From assembly GCF_963259705.1 (NCBI RefSeq), contig NC_081842.1, positions 183,028,349 through 183,092,348 on the forward strand: a DNA stretch of 64,000 nucleotides, read 5' to 3'. The translations under genes and the position numbers were made by a program. Origin of the DNA: Myotis daubentonii. Its lineage: Eukaryota > Chordata > Mammalia > Chiroptera > Vespertilionidae. This document shows positions 34,530 to 46,510 of the stretch, piece after piece (positions within the stretch are counted from its first letter, which is position 1; each line of letters starts with the position of its first letter). Below the pieces are notes generated by a model. It saw only the letters and a list, made by a program, of their open reading frames with translations. It was not told where the DNA came from and made no database searches.

Positions 34530-37500
34530 GTGCATTTTTATGAGAAAGCCACATCGCTCTCTTTCAAGGAGGCTGTTTTCCCGTCTCACACCACCACCTA
34601 ATGCCCCAGCCGGTGGCCGGCCCACAGGACTTCCTTCTTCCTTGAGCACAGGGCCACCTTGTCCCGGGTTCACTGGACAAAGTAACCAGATCTCATCTGC
34701 ACACAGCAAAGCAAAGAGAAAGGACAATTGTGTTCTGGCCCCAAGGACTTCCTACCCCCACTGAAGAAAATAAAAGGGAACAAACTTGGTCTTCGTTCTT
34801 AAGATATTCGTAGAACCCACGCCCTCACAGCATTTTGCGTGTTCTGTCTCTACCCCCGCTTGACCCTGGGCCAGCGGTTCTCCCTCTCTGAACTTCATTT
34901 CCCCTTCACCCACTGGTCCTTGCTCTACCTACATTGCCACCAGCACTCTGAGCAGACTTCTCCCCCAGGAGCTGGGCTCAGGGCCAGTCCAGGCCTGGGG
35001 GTGGGAGACCCGTGGCCCTCACGCTCCGTACAGCCTGGTGAGGATTGGCAGGAACTTGGGCTGGCTTGGTGGGTGGATTCTGGGCAGGCAGATATGAAGG
35101 GTAGCTGGACTTCCTAGGGTCCACTTCCGGAACTCAGCCCTTAGGCCCAGTTTCATTGGGCCACGTCCCTCCAGCCTTCTTCCTGTGCCGTGATTGGGTT
35201 GGATGCAGTGGAGTGATGGAGAAAAATGGAGTTGGGTCCTTCAGCCCCGGGACGGGCTCGCCGGGACCCTGGTGTCGCCGGGACCCTGGTGTAGGTCGTC
35301 GATTCTGAGCCTTAGATCCTCGGTCTGTGGAGTGGCATGATGAGCCCAGCTGTGAAGGTGCGCAGGCTGGCGCAAAGCATTCTGCCCAGATCCTGGTCCT
35401 GAAAATGACATCCCCGTTCCCCCTCCCAAGCCTGTGACCCCCGCACAGGGAACAGCTGACTAGAAGGGACGGCAGCAGCTTCCCTCCTCCTCTTCCACCA
35501 AGGACACAACAGAGGGCAGCTGCTGAAGTAGCAGGAAAGATGTAGGTCAACTGGCCAGCGGGGAGGACTGGGCTGCCTGGAGCTCAGCCGCTTCTCCGGT
35601 TGGGAGGGACTCTAGGAACCATCCGATCTGCACTGGGCGCCCCAGGGCGGCTGCTTCCCGGGTGGCCTGGGGCAGCTAGTTAAGCAGAGGGAGCCAAGGA
35701 GAACTGGCTAACCTGCCAGGCCTGGCATGGTGCGTCATCCAGGAGGGGCCCTGGTTCACCAATGGGTCCACATTAACATCAGAGAGTTGGCAGCTGATAA
35801 GAGGCAGGAAGGCCCCATCAGGCCCAGGTTAAGCTGCTCGCGTGAATAGCTGGAGACCAAGGCCGGGCTTTCCTGGTGGCCGGAATCCAAGGACATTCAG
35901 GCCAGCGCTCCCCTCTCCCTCTCCACTTCCTGGACCCCGAGCTGCCATCTGCTGCCCACCTCCCCTCAGAGCCCTCTCAGCCATGTGCCCCAGCTCATGC
36001 GCATGTGCACTGGGTGTGCGTCGAGGAGGGTGCACCAGGAGGGAGGTGACTTATGGATACACAGGCGGCAGGGCCAAGGACGTCCTTCCTCCTCCCACAC
36101 AGGCCGAGGCGGCCCAGCCAAGCCAAAGCCAAAGCCCCCCACTGGCTGTTTGTGGTGGGGAATTATTTGTAGCTGGAGAGGCGCCAGCAATCTCTGTTCC
36201 CAGCCTGCCCCCCGCCATGCAGCCGCTCCCCACCGAGCTCAGCCTGAGCCCACTGTCCAGCCCCCACCTAGCGGGCTGAGGCTGATACTATCGCCGTGGC
36301 CAGACCCCTGGCCCACCTCTGCTTCATCTCTACCCGTCTTGGGGTCTCTACGCATGGGGAGCCAGGCACCTCCAGGCCTCCTTTGGCCCAATTCTCTGGG
36401 ATTCTTTTATTTTTCCCTGAGAGCCAGGGTATTCATAGGAGTCCCCCACAGCCAGGCCCCAGGTGGGGGTGGGGTCTGAGGAGCTGCCCCTGTTCCCTGA
36501 GGCCAGGAGACCCCGGAGCAGGGAGCAGGGAGCAGGGACTGTGAAGTACAGCCCCTCACACGGGGACATGGCTAAACACACACACAGAGTCAGAACCAAC
36601 TCTTTATTACTACATTCACTCTGGAGTTCCGCCTGTTGATTTTTTTGCTGAGTTTGACCAGGCCAGCAGAGCAAACTTTTTATCAGCTGTGTTTGTGACT
36701 CTTTAGTCTCCCTCCCCTGTCCACCCGTCACCCGCAGGCCACAACTGGCTGTTTCTCAAGGGAGCAGAGGGGGCAGGGACCAGTCTGGCCTCCCAGTGCC
36801 AGCCGGACCTGGGTTCCCACTGCCAGGGGAATGGAGTCCACTAAGTCATCTGCATCCTAGCTAGGGGCCGGGGGCAAGTCCCTTGACCCTGAACCCCAGA
36901 TGTGGGTAGTGAGTAATTTCTGGCCCATATAAACCGTGTTGGGTCCCATGGGGCCAGTTAGTTCTTCCTTCACCAGTGGGCCCAGAAGTCTGCCAGCCTG
37001 TGGGTACAGCCCCCGGCCCCTGTGCCACTGCTCTCCCAGACCTCTCGCCCTCCCTCTCCTTGGCTTTGGGCCCTCCCACACTTGCATTCTGTGCGGAGTT
37101 CTCCCCCTTCCCTGTGTGGGTTCACTGAACCCTGTTGCCATTCTCACCCACACCCTTGGCTCTCAGCCCCACCAGGAACCAGGTAGCCTCACCTTGTCCC
37201 TGAGCGTGTCTCTGCCCCTCGTTCGGCTTCAGTCTCCTCACCTGTACGGGGAAGGGGTTAGGATTGGATCAGGAGTTTGAATCACTTTGAGCAGCATTTG
37301 AAATTCAGATTCCCTGGCCCCTGTCGACGTCTGACTCCAAACCTCTGTTTACTGTGCAACCAGGAGGGAGCCATAGACGTGAAGACACCCCCCGCCAACC
37401 CCCTTCAGGCCCCCTGCCTCTGGCTGCTCCTGCATGGGTCACCTCATCCAAGACAGGCCTCCCTGTGACACAGATAACAGCCAGGCCTCTGACAGGACTG
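34530..37500. other. Intron sequence, largely unique
   Basis: GC-rich sequence with no exon seen. A perfect 17-bp tandem duplication lies at 35259-35292. MIR-like traces are present but weak. Confidence 0.5.
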
Positions 37501-37504
37501 CCTG

Positions 37505-37695
37505 GGGTCCAGTCCATACTTCACTATTTCCTAGCTGTGTGACCCGGGGCAAGTTGCTTCACCTCTCTGAGCTCTTGCCTCGTCTGTAAGCTGGAGCCAT
37601 CAACACCGAACCCGCAAGGTGACTGGAGGACTATGTGAGTTAATTTCCAAAAGGCACGGGGAGCAGTGCCTGGCCCATGGTCAGTGCTCAAGTCA
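37505..37695 (-). repeat. MIR SINE
   Basis: Antisense MIR: 'tcctagctgtgtgacccggg', 'cttcacctctctgagctc', 'gcagtgcctggcccatgg'. Confidence 0.85.
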
Positions 37696-38674
37696 GGGTT
37701 AGCGAAGCTTATTTCGCCTTCTGTGAGCCCTCATTTCCTGTCTGTTCTGCAGGAATTCCCTCCCTTGCCATGCTTCTTCACTGCTGGGTAGAATGGGAGG
37801 GGCTGGGGCCCCAAAAGGCTCCTTTGTCTCCCCTTCCTCCCTGCGGCCCCGGCCATAACTTACTGTCCTAGTTTAATTAGGAAGAGCCCTTCCAGAGACC
37901 TCATTAGGAAATGAGCCCAGAGCCTCGGGGACCTCCAGAAGGGGTGGGGTGCAGGAGGAGGTTGCACTGTGCCTGCCCCTGCCCAGCCCTTGGCCCCGTG
38001 CTCGCTCACTGACAGGGGACGATACAGATCTGTGACATGGAGTGTGGGCAGCCAGTGCCTCCGTCCTCTGTCCCCTGTCCTGCTCCAGCCTGCCCCCTGG
38101 ATGGGGTTGGGGAGTTGAGAGAGGAGGTTTTTCTCTGATTCTGCCCATGGTCGCCAGCCTGGCAAGAACAGGCCTTGGGGAAGGTGTGCTGAGTGAATGA
38201 ATGAGGGAGCCATGGCTCTTGGGGCTGGAGCCACATCCTCATTTCGCCCGAGCAGCCTCCCCACTCGCATCCCAGTGCAGGAATTCCCCCAGCAGCCCCA
38301 GGGCGGGGGGTGCAGAGGGGTTTCCAACTTCTGCTTGAATACCTCCAGGGACAGGGAACTCACTAATTGACCAGATAGCCCCTTCTGTCTCTGGACAGCT
38401 CTTCCTGTAGAAAATCTGTCTTCCTTTCCATCCTGGATCTGCCTCCTGTGCCCCTCTGGTCCCAGCTCTGTTTCTGGGGCCTCTGCTCACAAAGACTGCC
38501 TTCACCCCAAGCCTGCTTAGGGTCCCCTTCCAGCCTGTGACAGCTGACATGCGGTGTGACCCCTCCTCTCTCCACGGCTTCTCAGGGCCTGGGGGCTGCA
38601 CTCTCAGGCTCTGCAAACGCTGGCTGTCCCTGTAACCCACCTGCTGGGGAAGTGGAGAAGTGGAGGGTGAAGAC

Positions 38675-38881
38675 CAGGGGTCCTCAAACTTTTTAAACAG
38701 GGGGCCAGTTCACTGTCCCTCAGACCGTTGGAGGGCCGGACTATAGTTTAAAAAAAAAACTATGAACAAATTCCTATGCACACTGCACATATCTTATTTT
38801 GAAGTAAAAAAAAACAAAACGGGAACAAATACAATATTTGTATTTGCATGTGGCCCGCGGGCCGTAGTTTGAGGACCCCTG
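38675..38881. mobile_element. Non-autonomous hAT transposon, 207 bp, third family
   Basis: Perfect 16-bp terminal inverted repeats (CAGGGGTCCTCAAACT and agtttgaggacccctg). Perfect 8-bp target duplication gtgaagac lies at 38667-38674 and 38882-38889. No coding capacity. Confidence 0.96.
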
Positions 38882-39452
38882 GTGAAGACGGATGTGCCGT
38901 GCCTCGAGGTAAAGGTGACATCTCTACAGACAGCGTGGTCTCCTGGTCAGCAGGGTGGCACTGCCCTGACCCTATGATGACCTGCACACAGGCACTGGGG
39001 CTGAGGATGGACCTCTCCTGCCTCTGAGGTCCACAGCATGGACCTCACCTGGGCCTTGGGAGTTGTCACAGCCCCACTCTCCCTCACCTGCAATAGCCAC
39101 CAAATCCTTAGATTCCTCCCCTGCCACCTGCCAGTCCGAGCCCTTTCCCCGCTCACTGCAGCCTCCCTGGCGGCTGCAGCAGCCCTGCCCACGCCCCGCT
39201 CTGCAGCTGAGTGCTCTTAAACATGCAGGGTTTTGTTCTGTCCTTGCTCAGCATCGCCCTTTCACCGGCAGTTCCCCTCTGCCTGAGGCCCTGGCTCTGC
39301 TTGTCTGACCCTGCTTTACCTCCAGGCTCATTTCCAGGAACCTCCCCCACAGGTGAGCCAGGGCCTCCTCCGGGCTGCGACCCTGTGTTTCCCTCATCTC
39401 CGTCCTTGCCATTCTGCCCTGGAATGGTCTGGTTAAGAGTCTGGAGTTCACC

Positions 39453-39658
39453 CTGGCTGGGGTGACTCAGTTGGAAAGGCACTGAAAGGTTGCCGGTTCA
39501 ATTCCCGGTCAGGATACATGCCTGGGTTGCAGGCTCAGTTCCCAGTAGGGGCCTGCAGGAGGCAACTGATCAATGATTCTCTCTCATTGATATTTCTATC
39601 TTTCTCTTCCTCTCCCTTCCTCTCTCTCTAAAAAATAAATTAAAACATATTTTTTAAA
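39453..39658 (+). mobile_element. Ves SINE
   Basis: Head 'ggggtgactcagttgg', B-box 'gttcaattcccggtc', body and A-rich tail. Flanks agtctggagttca and agtttggggtca are a decayed target duplication. Confidence 0.92.
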
Positions 39659-40495
39659 AGTTTGGGGTCACACCAGATCCCAGACCTCAGGAGACCTGGC
39701 CAGGGAAGGAGGGTGGAGGGGAAGGAGGAGGGATGGGGTCTCTCATGCCCAGTGCCCTTCCGAACCACCCCATCCTGTGTTCCCCTCACCTCATGCTGTG
39801 TGTGCCCAGACATGGGTGTTTCTGTGGGTCCCACGGAAGCATCTGGTGTGGACTGGAGCCTTTGAGTCCGCACTCCAATGTTCACTGGAGGCCTGTTCTG
39901 CACCAGTGCCCTGCCGGGACCTGGGGAGGACCTATAGATGGAAGAGCAGGCCTGTCTTCTGAGCCGGGGCCGCCTCACTCAGTGTGTGACCTTGGGCAAC
40001 GGGTGTCCCTTCTCTGAGCCTCAGGCTTCCTTGGCTACGAAAGAGCTGGAGAACTCAGGCCCCCTCCCCCCTTTCCTTGGGCACGTCTGTGCCATGGTTG
40101 GGGTGAGACATGGGCCCCCCAGGACCCCAAGACTGCAGCTGGGCCAGCACTTCCCTCCACCTGGCCTCAGGGGGCAGGGGCAGAGAGTGAGCAGGAGTTT
40201 CGTTCTCTTCTCACGGCTGCATTTGCCCAGCACCTGGGTGTCATCCAGGGCCCACTCCCACGAGGGTGACCACTCGTCCTGGTGTGCTCAGAACTGTCCC
40301 GCTTTTTAAACTTAAGTCCCACGTCAGACGGGACGTAACAGGCAGTCCGCCTGCACCCCATGAACCCTGGTCGCTGCGCCCCCAGGTCTGCAGCAGGGCT
40401 TCCTCGTTATTCGTGGGTTCTGCTGCCGGTTGGTCAGGGATCATTTTTTTTTTTTTAAAAAGGTGAAGAGTTGATTTCCTCCTCATGTTTTGGAG

Positions 40496-40687
40496 CAGCG
40501 GTTCTCAACCTTCCTAATGCCGCGACCCTTTAATACAGTTCCTCATGTTGTGGTGACCCCCAACCATAAAATTATTTCGTTGCTACTTCATAACTGTAAT
40601 TTTGCTACTGTTAGGAATCGTCATGTAAATATCTGATATGCTCTATGTGTTTTCCGATGGTCGCGACCCACAGGTTGAGAACCGCTG
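40496..40687. mobile_element. SPIN hAT element, 192 bp variant
   Basis: Same ends and first about 140 bp as the two 225-bp copies, but the 3' part differs. It carries 'tgtgttttccgatgg' and lacks the 'aggcgacccctgtgaaaggg' segment. Only 5 bp (tggag) of target duplication is evident. Confidence 0.93.
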
Positions 40688-40699
40688 TGGAGGAATTCA

Positions 40700-42720
40700 A
40701 GGAGGAATAAAGCCCCTTGGAAGGGAGGTCTGGAGGAGCCAGGCCGCTATGGACTGGTCCGGGCGACCTGGCCGCTGTCCTGTCCCGCTCCCGCCTCTAA
40801 CGGGCTGTGTGGCTGCTGTCTGGGCCTCAGCTTCCCAGCGCTGCCCTGTGCACCTCACATTGCGTTCGTGCTGCCATTTACATCCTTCCGGGCATCGTCC
40901 CGTCTGTTCCTGTACCATTCTGACCTCTCCACTGCCAAGAGGAGCGCAGCTGGACCTCCGTCCCCCGCTAAACAGGAAGGAGCTGGGGACACCAAAGATT
41001 TGCCTGCGCAAGGCCCTGTGACTCACAAAGCCTTTCCGCATCTTGCCTCTGGGCTCGGAGTAGCCCTTTGGAGGCGTGCTCGCGGGATTTACTGCTCAGT
41101 TGTATAGACAGGGACACTGAGCCCACAGTCCCACAGGATTCCGACCCCTCCATAGGCGGGGAGCGGTAAGGGATGAAGACAGATGGGTGGCTTGCTGTGG
41201 CCGCGGTATGTGGAGGTTGCAAATAAGTGTGTGTCACTGGCTGGCTGGTCCCCCCCCTCCCCCCACTCCCCGCCCCACTCCCACTTTGTCAATGTCTTCA
41301 TCAGCAGGAAAGAGGCAGATAGACAGAAGGGAAAGGAAGACAGGTGGGGGAGAGCAGGAACATGGTGGGGGGAGCGCTAGGGAGGCGGTGGGGAGGGGGC
41401 CCAAGCAGAGTCGCTGCTTACTCTTGTGGTTCTCACAGTCTGTCTGCGCCGATTCCTGACAGATGGAGGGTAGGGGAGAGCTGGTGCCAAGAGGCTGTCA
41501 CCGCAGGCGGGCAGAGTTGGGGGAGGGTGCTTTGTGACCGGGGTTTGTGTGGGGAGGGGCAGCAGCTGGTGGTCTGGCTGCTGGGCCTCCTTGGAGCCTG
41601 CTCCCCGGGAACCATGGTTGAGGGGGCGGGATGTGGGGCAGAGAAGTGGGTAAGGGGTGAGCTCACCACCTGCCTGGCACAAGCTGTGCCCTTGTAGAGA
41701 CAGCTACCCCTCCCTCTTTCACACCCTGCTGCCAGCAGGCCCCTCCCTCCACGGACACCTCCTTCCCACCCCTCACTGGGTATTGGGACAGGCAGGGGCC
41801 CTGGGGGCTGGCAGTGATCTGTGGTCAAGGTGGACCAGGGCAGGGAGAGCACGGGCCCTGGGGGACACGGGAGGTCCCCAGGATCACAGGCCCTGGGGGG
41901 CTCAGAGCCGGTAGAACCCGGCCTCACATCTGCTGGGCCAGAGCGCAGCCCCTCTTGTAGCTGCCCGGGTGCTCCCGAGCCTCCTTCACGGCAGTGCCTC
42001 TCCCTTCTCCTCCGGGCCCCGGCACACTCACAGCGGCGGGCAGGCCTGACCCGCGGTCTGTCTGGCACCTCCAGCATCTCTTGACTGTGGTGCCTGCAGG
42101 AGGATTGGGTCTAATGCTGCCTTTCCCAGCCCCCAGTGCCCAGCACAGGGGAGGGGCCAGTGAACGCTTGTTGAATGAATAGATGGATCCTTTGCTTGCA
42201 CACCTCCTGGGACAGAGACTTCACTTTTTCGAAGGAAGTTCTTTCTATTTCCAGAGACAGGGTTCTTTCTGATTCTGTCCTGAGGGGCCCTGTGAGTCCC
42301 AGGCCTGTTACGGGGCCGCACAGAGACCCCTGGCTGGTCCTGCTGCCTCGGAGCAGCCTTGAAGCTCCTCCAGGGCTCCTGGCAGGGCCGGGTCTGCCCT
42401 GCACTAAGCTCCCTTGTCAGCGGTCACAGCTGGCAGCAATCAGTGCTCTCAGTCCCTGCGCCCCATTCAGTGCCAGGTGGTCTCTCCTTTGATCCTCACG
42501 GCAGCCCCATAAGATCGGTCCTGTTTTTGTCCCCCTAAAGGTCTTCTGGCTAATGTCTGAGTCAGGAGGTGGGAGCTAGCTTGGTGGAAGGCTTCCTGGA
42601 CAGGGCGTTATGGCAGGGCTTGGGCGCGCAGGGGGCTTGACAGGGCTGGAAGGCAGTCACACTCTGGTGATAGAGCTGCCCCCTCCTGCTTCCCCACAGA
42701 ACCCAAGCAGAACCCAAGAC
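40700..42720. other. Intron sequence, unique, GC-rich
   Basis: No exon recognised. A C/T-rich tract at 41250-41285. A MIR/L2-like tail with 'acgcttgttgaatgaatag' at 42162-42181. Confidence 0.5.
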
Positions 42721-42729
42721 TCCAACTGG

Positions 42730-42894
42730 GCCCTGGGCAGTGTTGTTCAGTGGTTAGAGTGTTGGGTCTGCACAATGAAGGGTCTCCGGTTCGATTCCTA
42801 GTCAAGAGCACGTGCCTAGGTAGCAGGCTTGATCCCTGGCTCCGGTCAGGGTGTGTGCAGGAGGCAACTGATTGATGGGTCTCTCTCACATTGA

Positions 42895-42934
<40 letters not shown>

Positions 42935-43008
42935 CTTCCCTCCCTCCATTCCACTCTCTCTAAAAATCAATGGGAAAAAAATTCTTGGGTGAAGATTAAC
43001 AACAACAA
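42730..43008 (+). mobile_element. Ves SINE with expanded TC tract
   Basis: Head 'gtgttgttcagtggttagag', body, a (TC)n tract at about 42899-42930 and an A-rich tail. Imperfect flanks ag-ctccaac-ggg occur at 42716 and 43009. Confidence 0.9.
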
Positions 43009-43594
43009 AAAGGCTCCAACAGGGCAGTCCCTCGGTCCGATCTGGGGACCTGGGGCCCAGAGCCCCTTAGAGACCAGGACAGGGGGTGCTCCTGGTGGAG
43101 CCCAAGGGCCTTAACACAGCCTGTCCTGTTCAGGGGCCCAAGATGTGCCAGGGTGAGGCGGGGCCTGCTGTGTCGGGATGGGTGGGTGGGTGGGGCCTGG
43201 GGCTCCTTCTTGCTGCCGCTGGAAGTTGGCTCTGGTCAGAGGTGTCTTCCTCATTAATACTGATAATGGTGATCATTAACGGTGAATTACGCCGTGTGCC
43301 CCGGGCCAGGGCTGGGCTGGCTACCCTGGAGAAAGCTGAGCGGAATAGGAGGTGATACCAATCCTGAGAGCAGGCTGCACCTTCCACTCCGTTTGTCTGG
43401 ACCTCTCCGGGGGGTACCCGCTGCCTCCATCATTCACAGGCGGATCCCACATGGAGCCCTCCCCTTCCCTCCCCTTGGCCCTGTGGGTCCTGCCAGGGGC
43501 TCTCCAGTGGGGTAGTGGGTGCTGTGTTCCCCGCACCCTGCGGGCTGTCTGCGTGGCCTTGGGCAGACCCCCTCCCCTCTCAGTGCCTCAGTTT

Positions 43595-43690
43595 CCTCAT
43601 CCACACAGTGAGGTTATAGCCGTCCCTACCCCCAAGAGCCACAGGGAGATTAAATGAGGTGATGAGCAGGGACAGTAATCCTCCGTGTTT
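43595..43690 (-). repeat. MIR SINE fragment
   Basis: 'tgcctcagtttcctcatcc' and 'gagattaaatgaggtgatg', antisense MIR. Confidence 0.7.
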
Positions 43691-45099
43691 GCTCTGATGC
43701 TTATGATTTAGGGGAGGGGGGTGCAGATCTCAGAGCACCTCTGCCCTCCATGCATGGCCTCCCGAATCTCCTGCAGCCCTGGGAGGGGCATTTGTCCAGT
43801 CCCCTTTGCTGACGAGGATGGGGAGGCACAAAGACGTGGGATGACTCCCCTAAGGTCCCTCAGCACGAGAGGGCAGATTTGAACCCTGATCTCTCGGACT
43901 CCGAGGCCCGTGTGTTTGCCACTGTGCTGGGCAGGGCACAGAGAGCTCAGCTTGAATGCTCCTTTATAATTAGAGTCACAGAGGCTCCTGGCTTCCTGTG
44001 CTGATCTGCAAGCCTCCATCCAGCCCCCAGATCCCAAATCCTTCCTAATCCTGGGAGAGAGGCAGCCCCCGTGGTCACGTCTGTCAACAGCTCTGAGAGC
44101 CCTCCCTGGGCCTCTCACCTCCCGTATGAGCAGGGAAGCGGCAGGCGAGGGCCTGGGCTGCAAGGATAGGGGATTTCCCAACTCTGGTTGAAATCTGTCA
44201 CAACATTAATGTTAATTAAGCCCCGTTAATTCAGCCCTCTGCTTACGCAGAGCTCCTGACAGCAGATTACTCATAAGTGAGGCGGTAAATTTATTGCTGC
44301 ATTTCCCCAAACACTCAGCAGCAAAGAAGGCGCCCTGGCCTGCTCCCCGGTAGAAGGCAGAGGCAAGGCCTGCCAACCTGAACCTCTGTGCTCTCGTGGC
44401 CCAGAGAATGGGCCAGGGCTCACCTTGGACCACCAGAGCAGGCTGCCTGGAGGTGTAGTGAGCTCCCTGTCACTGGAGGCATGTAACAGGAGGGCAGGGA
44501 GCACTGCAAGTCCCGCTGGACCAGCCTATTATCTCTCCAACACGTCCATCTCACACAGCAGACTGCGGGGGCCCTGTGTTTTGTTTCCTCTCCTGGTGCC
44601 TTGAAGTCACACTGTAGGGCTCATAAGGCAAGTTTGGATCTTAATGTGAGCCCAGAACTATAGTCTGACAGGAGCCTGGCAGCCTTGCAGGGACTGAGCT
44701 CTCTGTCCGCTGAGGTGTGCAGGCTGGGCAAGACAACCCTCCCAGGGCTGCCGCGAAGGGGTCTCTCCCTGTCTGGGGTCGAGGGGCGCTCTTGGAATCA
44801 GGATCAGGCCCATGTTTTGAGTCCAGCCTTCCTTGCTAGGCTAGGCATCAACCCTCCAGGTGAGCGCTCAGCCTCTCCTAGGTGCAGGGGGAGCCCCTCT
44901 ACCTCCCAGGGCCCCTTTCCCTCTCCCTAGGACCTGCTTCCCTCCTTGGCCTCAGGCTGGGCCATGTTTGGGACATTTGGAACAAACCCATGCTCTGGGT
45001 TCCTGGAATATTTTTAAATTAATTAGAGCATTAAATGGTAGCCCTCTGGGAGCATCCCACCATCTGGTTGTCACAGGAAAGGCAGGAAAAGCTATGATT

Positions 45100-45310
45100 A
45101 TTTGTCTGTAGTGTGTGAGTCATATGAAGCCACCTGTGCACATGTGGGTGTGTGGTCCGTGTGCTGCGGCAACATGTGCACAGCGCAGCATGTGTGTCTG
45201 AGTATGTTCAGTATATGGTGCACGTCTGAGTGTGCAAATGCGCCCCTGTCTGCACATACATGTGCTGTGTGCATGGGCCTGAGGTCTGCACGTCTGCTTG
45301 GGCACACTTC
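45100..45310. repeat. Degenerate TG-rich tract
   Basis: Irregular TGTGCA/TGTGTG-type sequence with no fixed unit. Frames read through it on both strands and are not genes. Confidence 0.7.
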
Positions 45311-46384
45311 TGTGCCCGGCTCTAGCTTTTGGTACAGTGAGTCAGGCAGAGAGGGGGCCCCCTGCCATCCCCTCCTGGCCGAGGTGGTGGTCACAGGGGC
45401 AGTGGGGCAGGGCTAAATTTAGCAAGTGCACCGCTGACCTGCAAGGGCAGGGAGGGTGGGATTCTTGTCCCCCGTTTGACAGATGGGAAAGCCCAGGCCC
45501 TCCCAAGCACAGAGCCAGGGCCTGAAGGGGCCAGGACTGGGGCTCCCTGGCCGGTGCTCTCTCTCCTCCAGTAGGCTGTGGCCCCGGCCAGTGCTTCATG
45601 CTTCTGCCGCCTTTTTGCTATCGGATTTTCATGTGGCCCAGAGAGGTTCTTGAGAGGGTATCACCCCCCTTCTCAGGGTTGCTCAGAGGGCAAGGTCAGG
45701 GCTTGTACTGCAGATCCTTCCCGTTGCATAGAGGAGGCAGCTGGGCCGCCGGCCTGGCCCAGGGTTGTGTCAGGGCAGAAGACTGGGCAGATGGATGGTC
45801 CTGTGCCCGTCCTGTCCCTTTCTGAGCCTCACAGGCGGGTGTAAGAACTAAATGAAGAGGTGCGTACCGAGGGCTTTGTAAACCTTACGATGCAGTGGAC
45901 AGAGGCGCGTCACACTGTGATCAAGGCCACGTATCGGGTGCCCTCCCCAGCCTTGCTCTGCCGAGGTTTATAATTGTGGGATTAGCTGGGGACGCCACTT
46001 CTGAAACAGCCAGACCTGTGAGCCCAGCTGGCTGTCCAGCAGCACCTCCCCCTGGACCTTTTCTCTAAGGAGCAGCCCTTCTGCTCTATGTGTGGAGACG
46101 CCAAGTTAGGAAGAACAGAGGCCAGGCCTCCTGATGCCCTTTAACAACTGTAACAGAAACTTCCTGAGGACCCCCACCCGCTGGGTGCAAAGCCTGGGGC
46201 TGGGGCAGCAACTGAGAAGAGCTGGGAGGAGCTTCTGTCCCTGAGTATTTTCTAAGTCCAGGCTTTATGTTGGGAAAGATTCACAGTCGGCAGGGCTAGG
46301 GGATGGCACCAGATATGTGGTCTTGACCACAGTGTGACAGCGCCTCTGGGCCAGGCCTCATCTGTCCACTGCATTCTGGCTTGA

Positions 46385-46510
46385 ATCCTGCAAGTCAGAA
46401 TTCATCATCCCAGCTTTAGATGAGGAAAACACAGGCTCCAGTGGCCCAGTGAGCTGCCTGAGGTCACAGCCAGGAAGGGGCAAAGCCAGGGTTTGAGCCC
46501 TGGTTTCTTA
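46385..46510 (+). repeat. MIR SINE fragment
   Basis: 'agatgaggaaaacacaggc' to 'cctgaggtcacagccagg'. Confidence 0.75.

Noticed and set aside
45102..45416. Cysteine-rich frame over the TG-rich tract
   Set aside because: The cysteines come from TGT/TGC codons in a degenerate TG repeat. Opposite-strand frames are equally open, so it is compositional.
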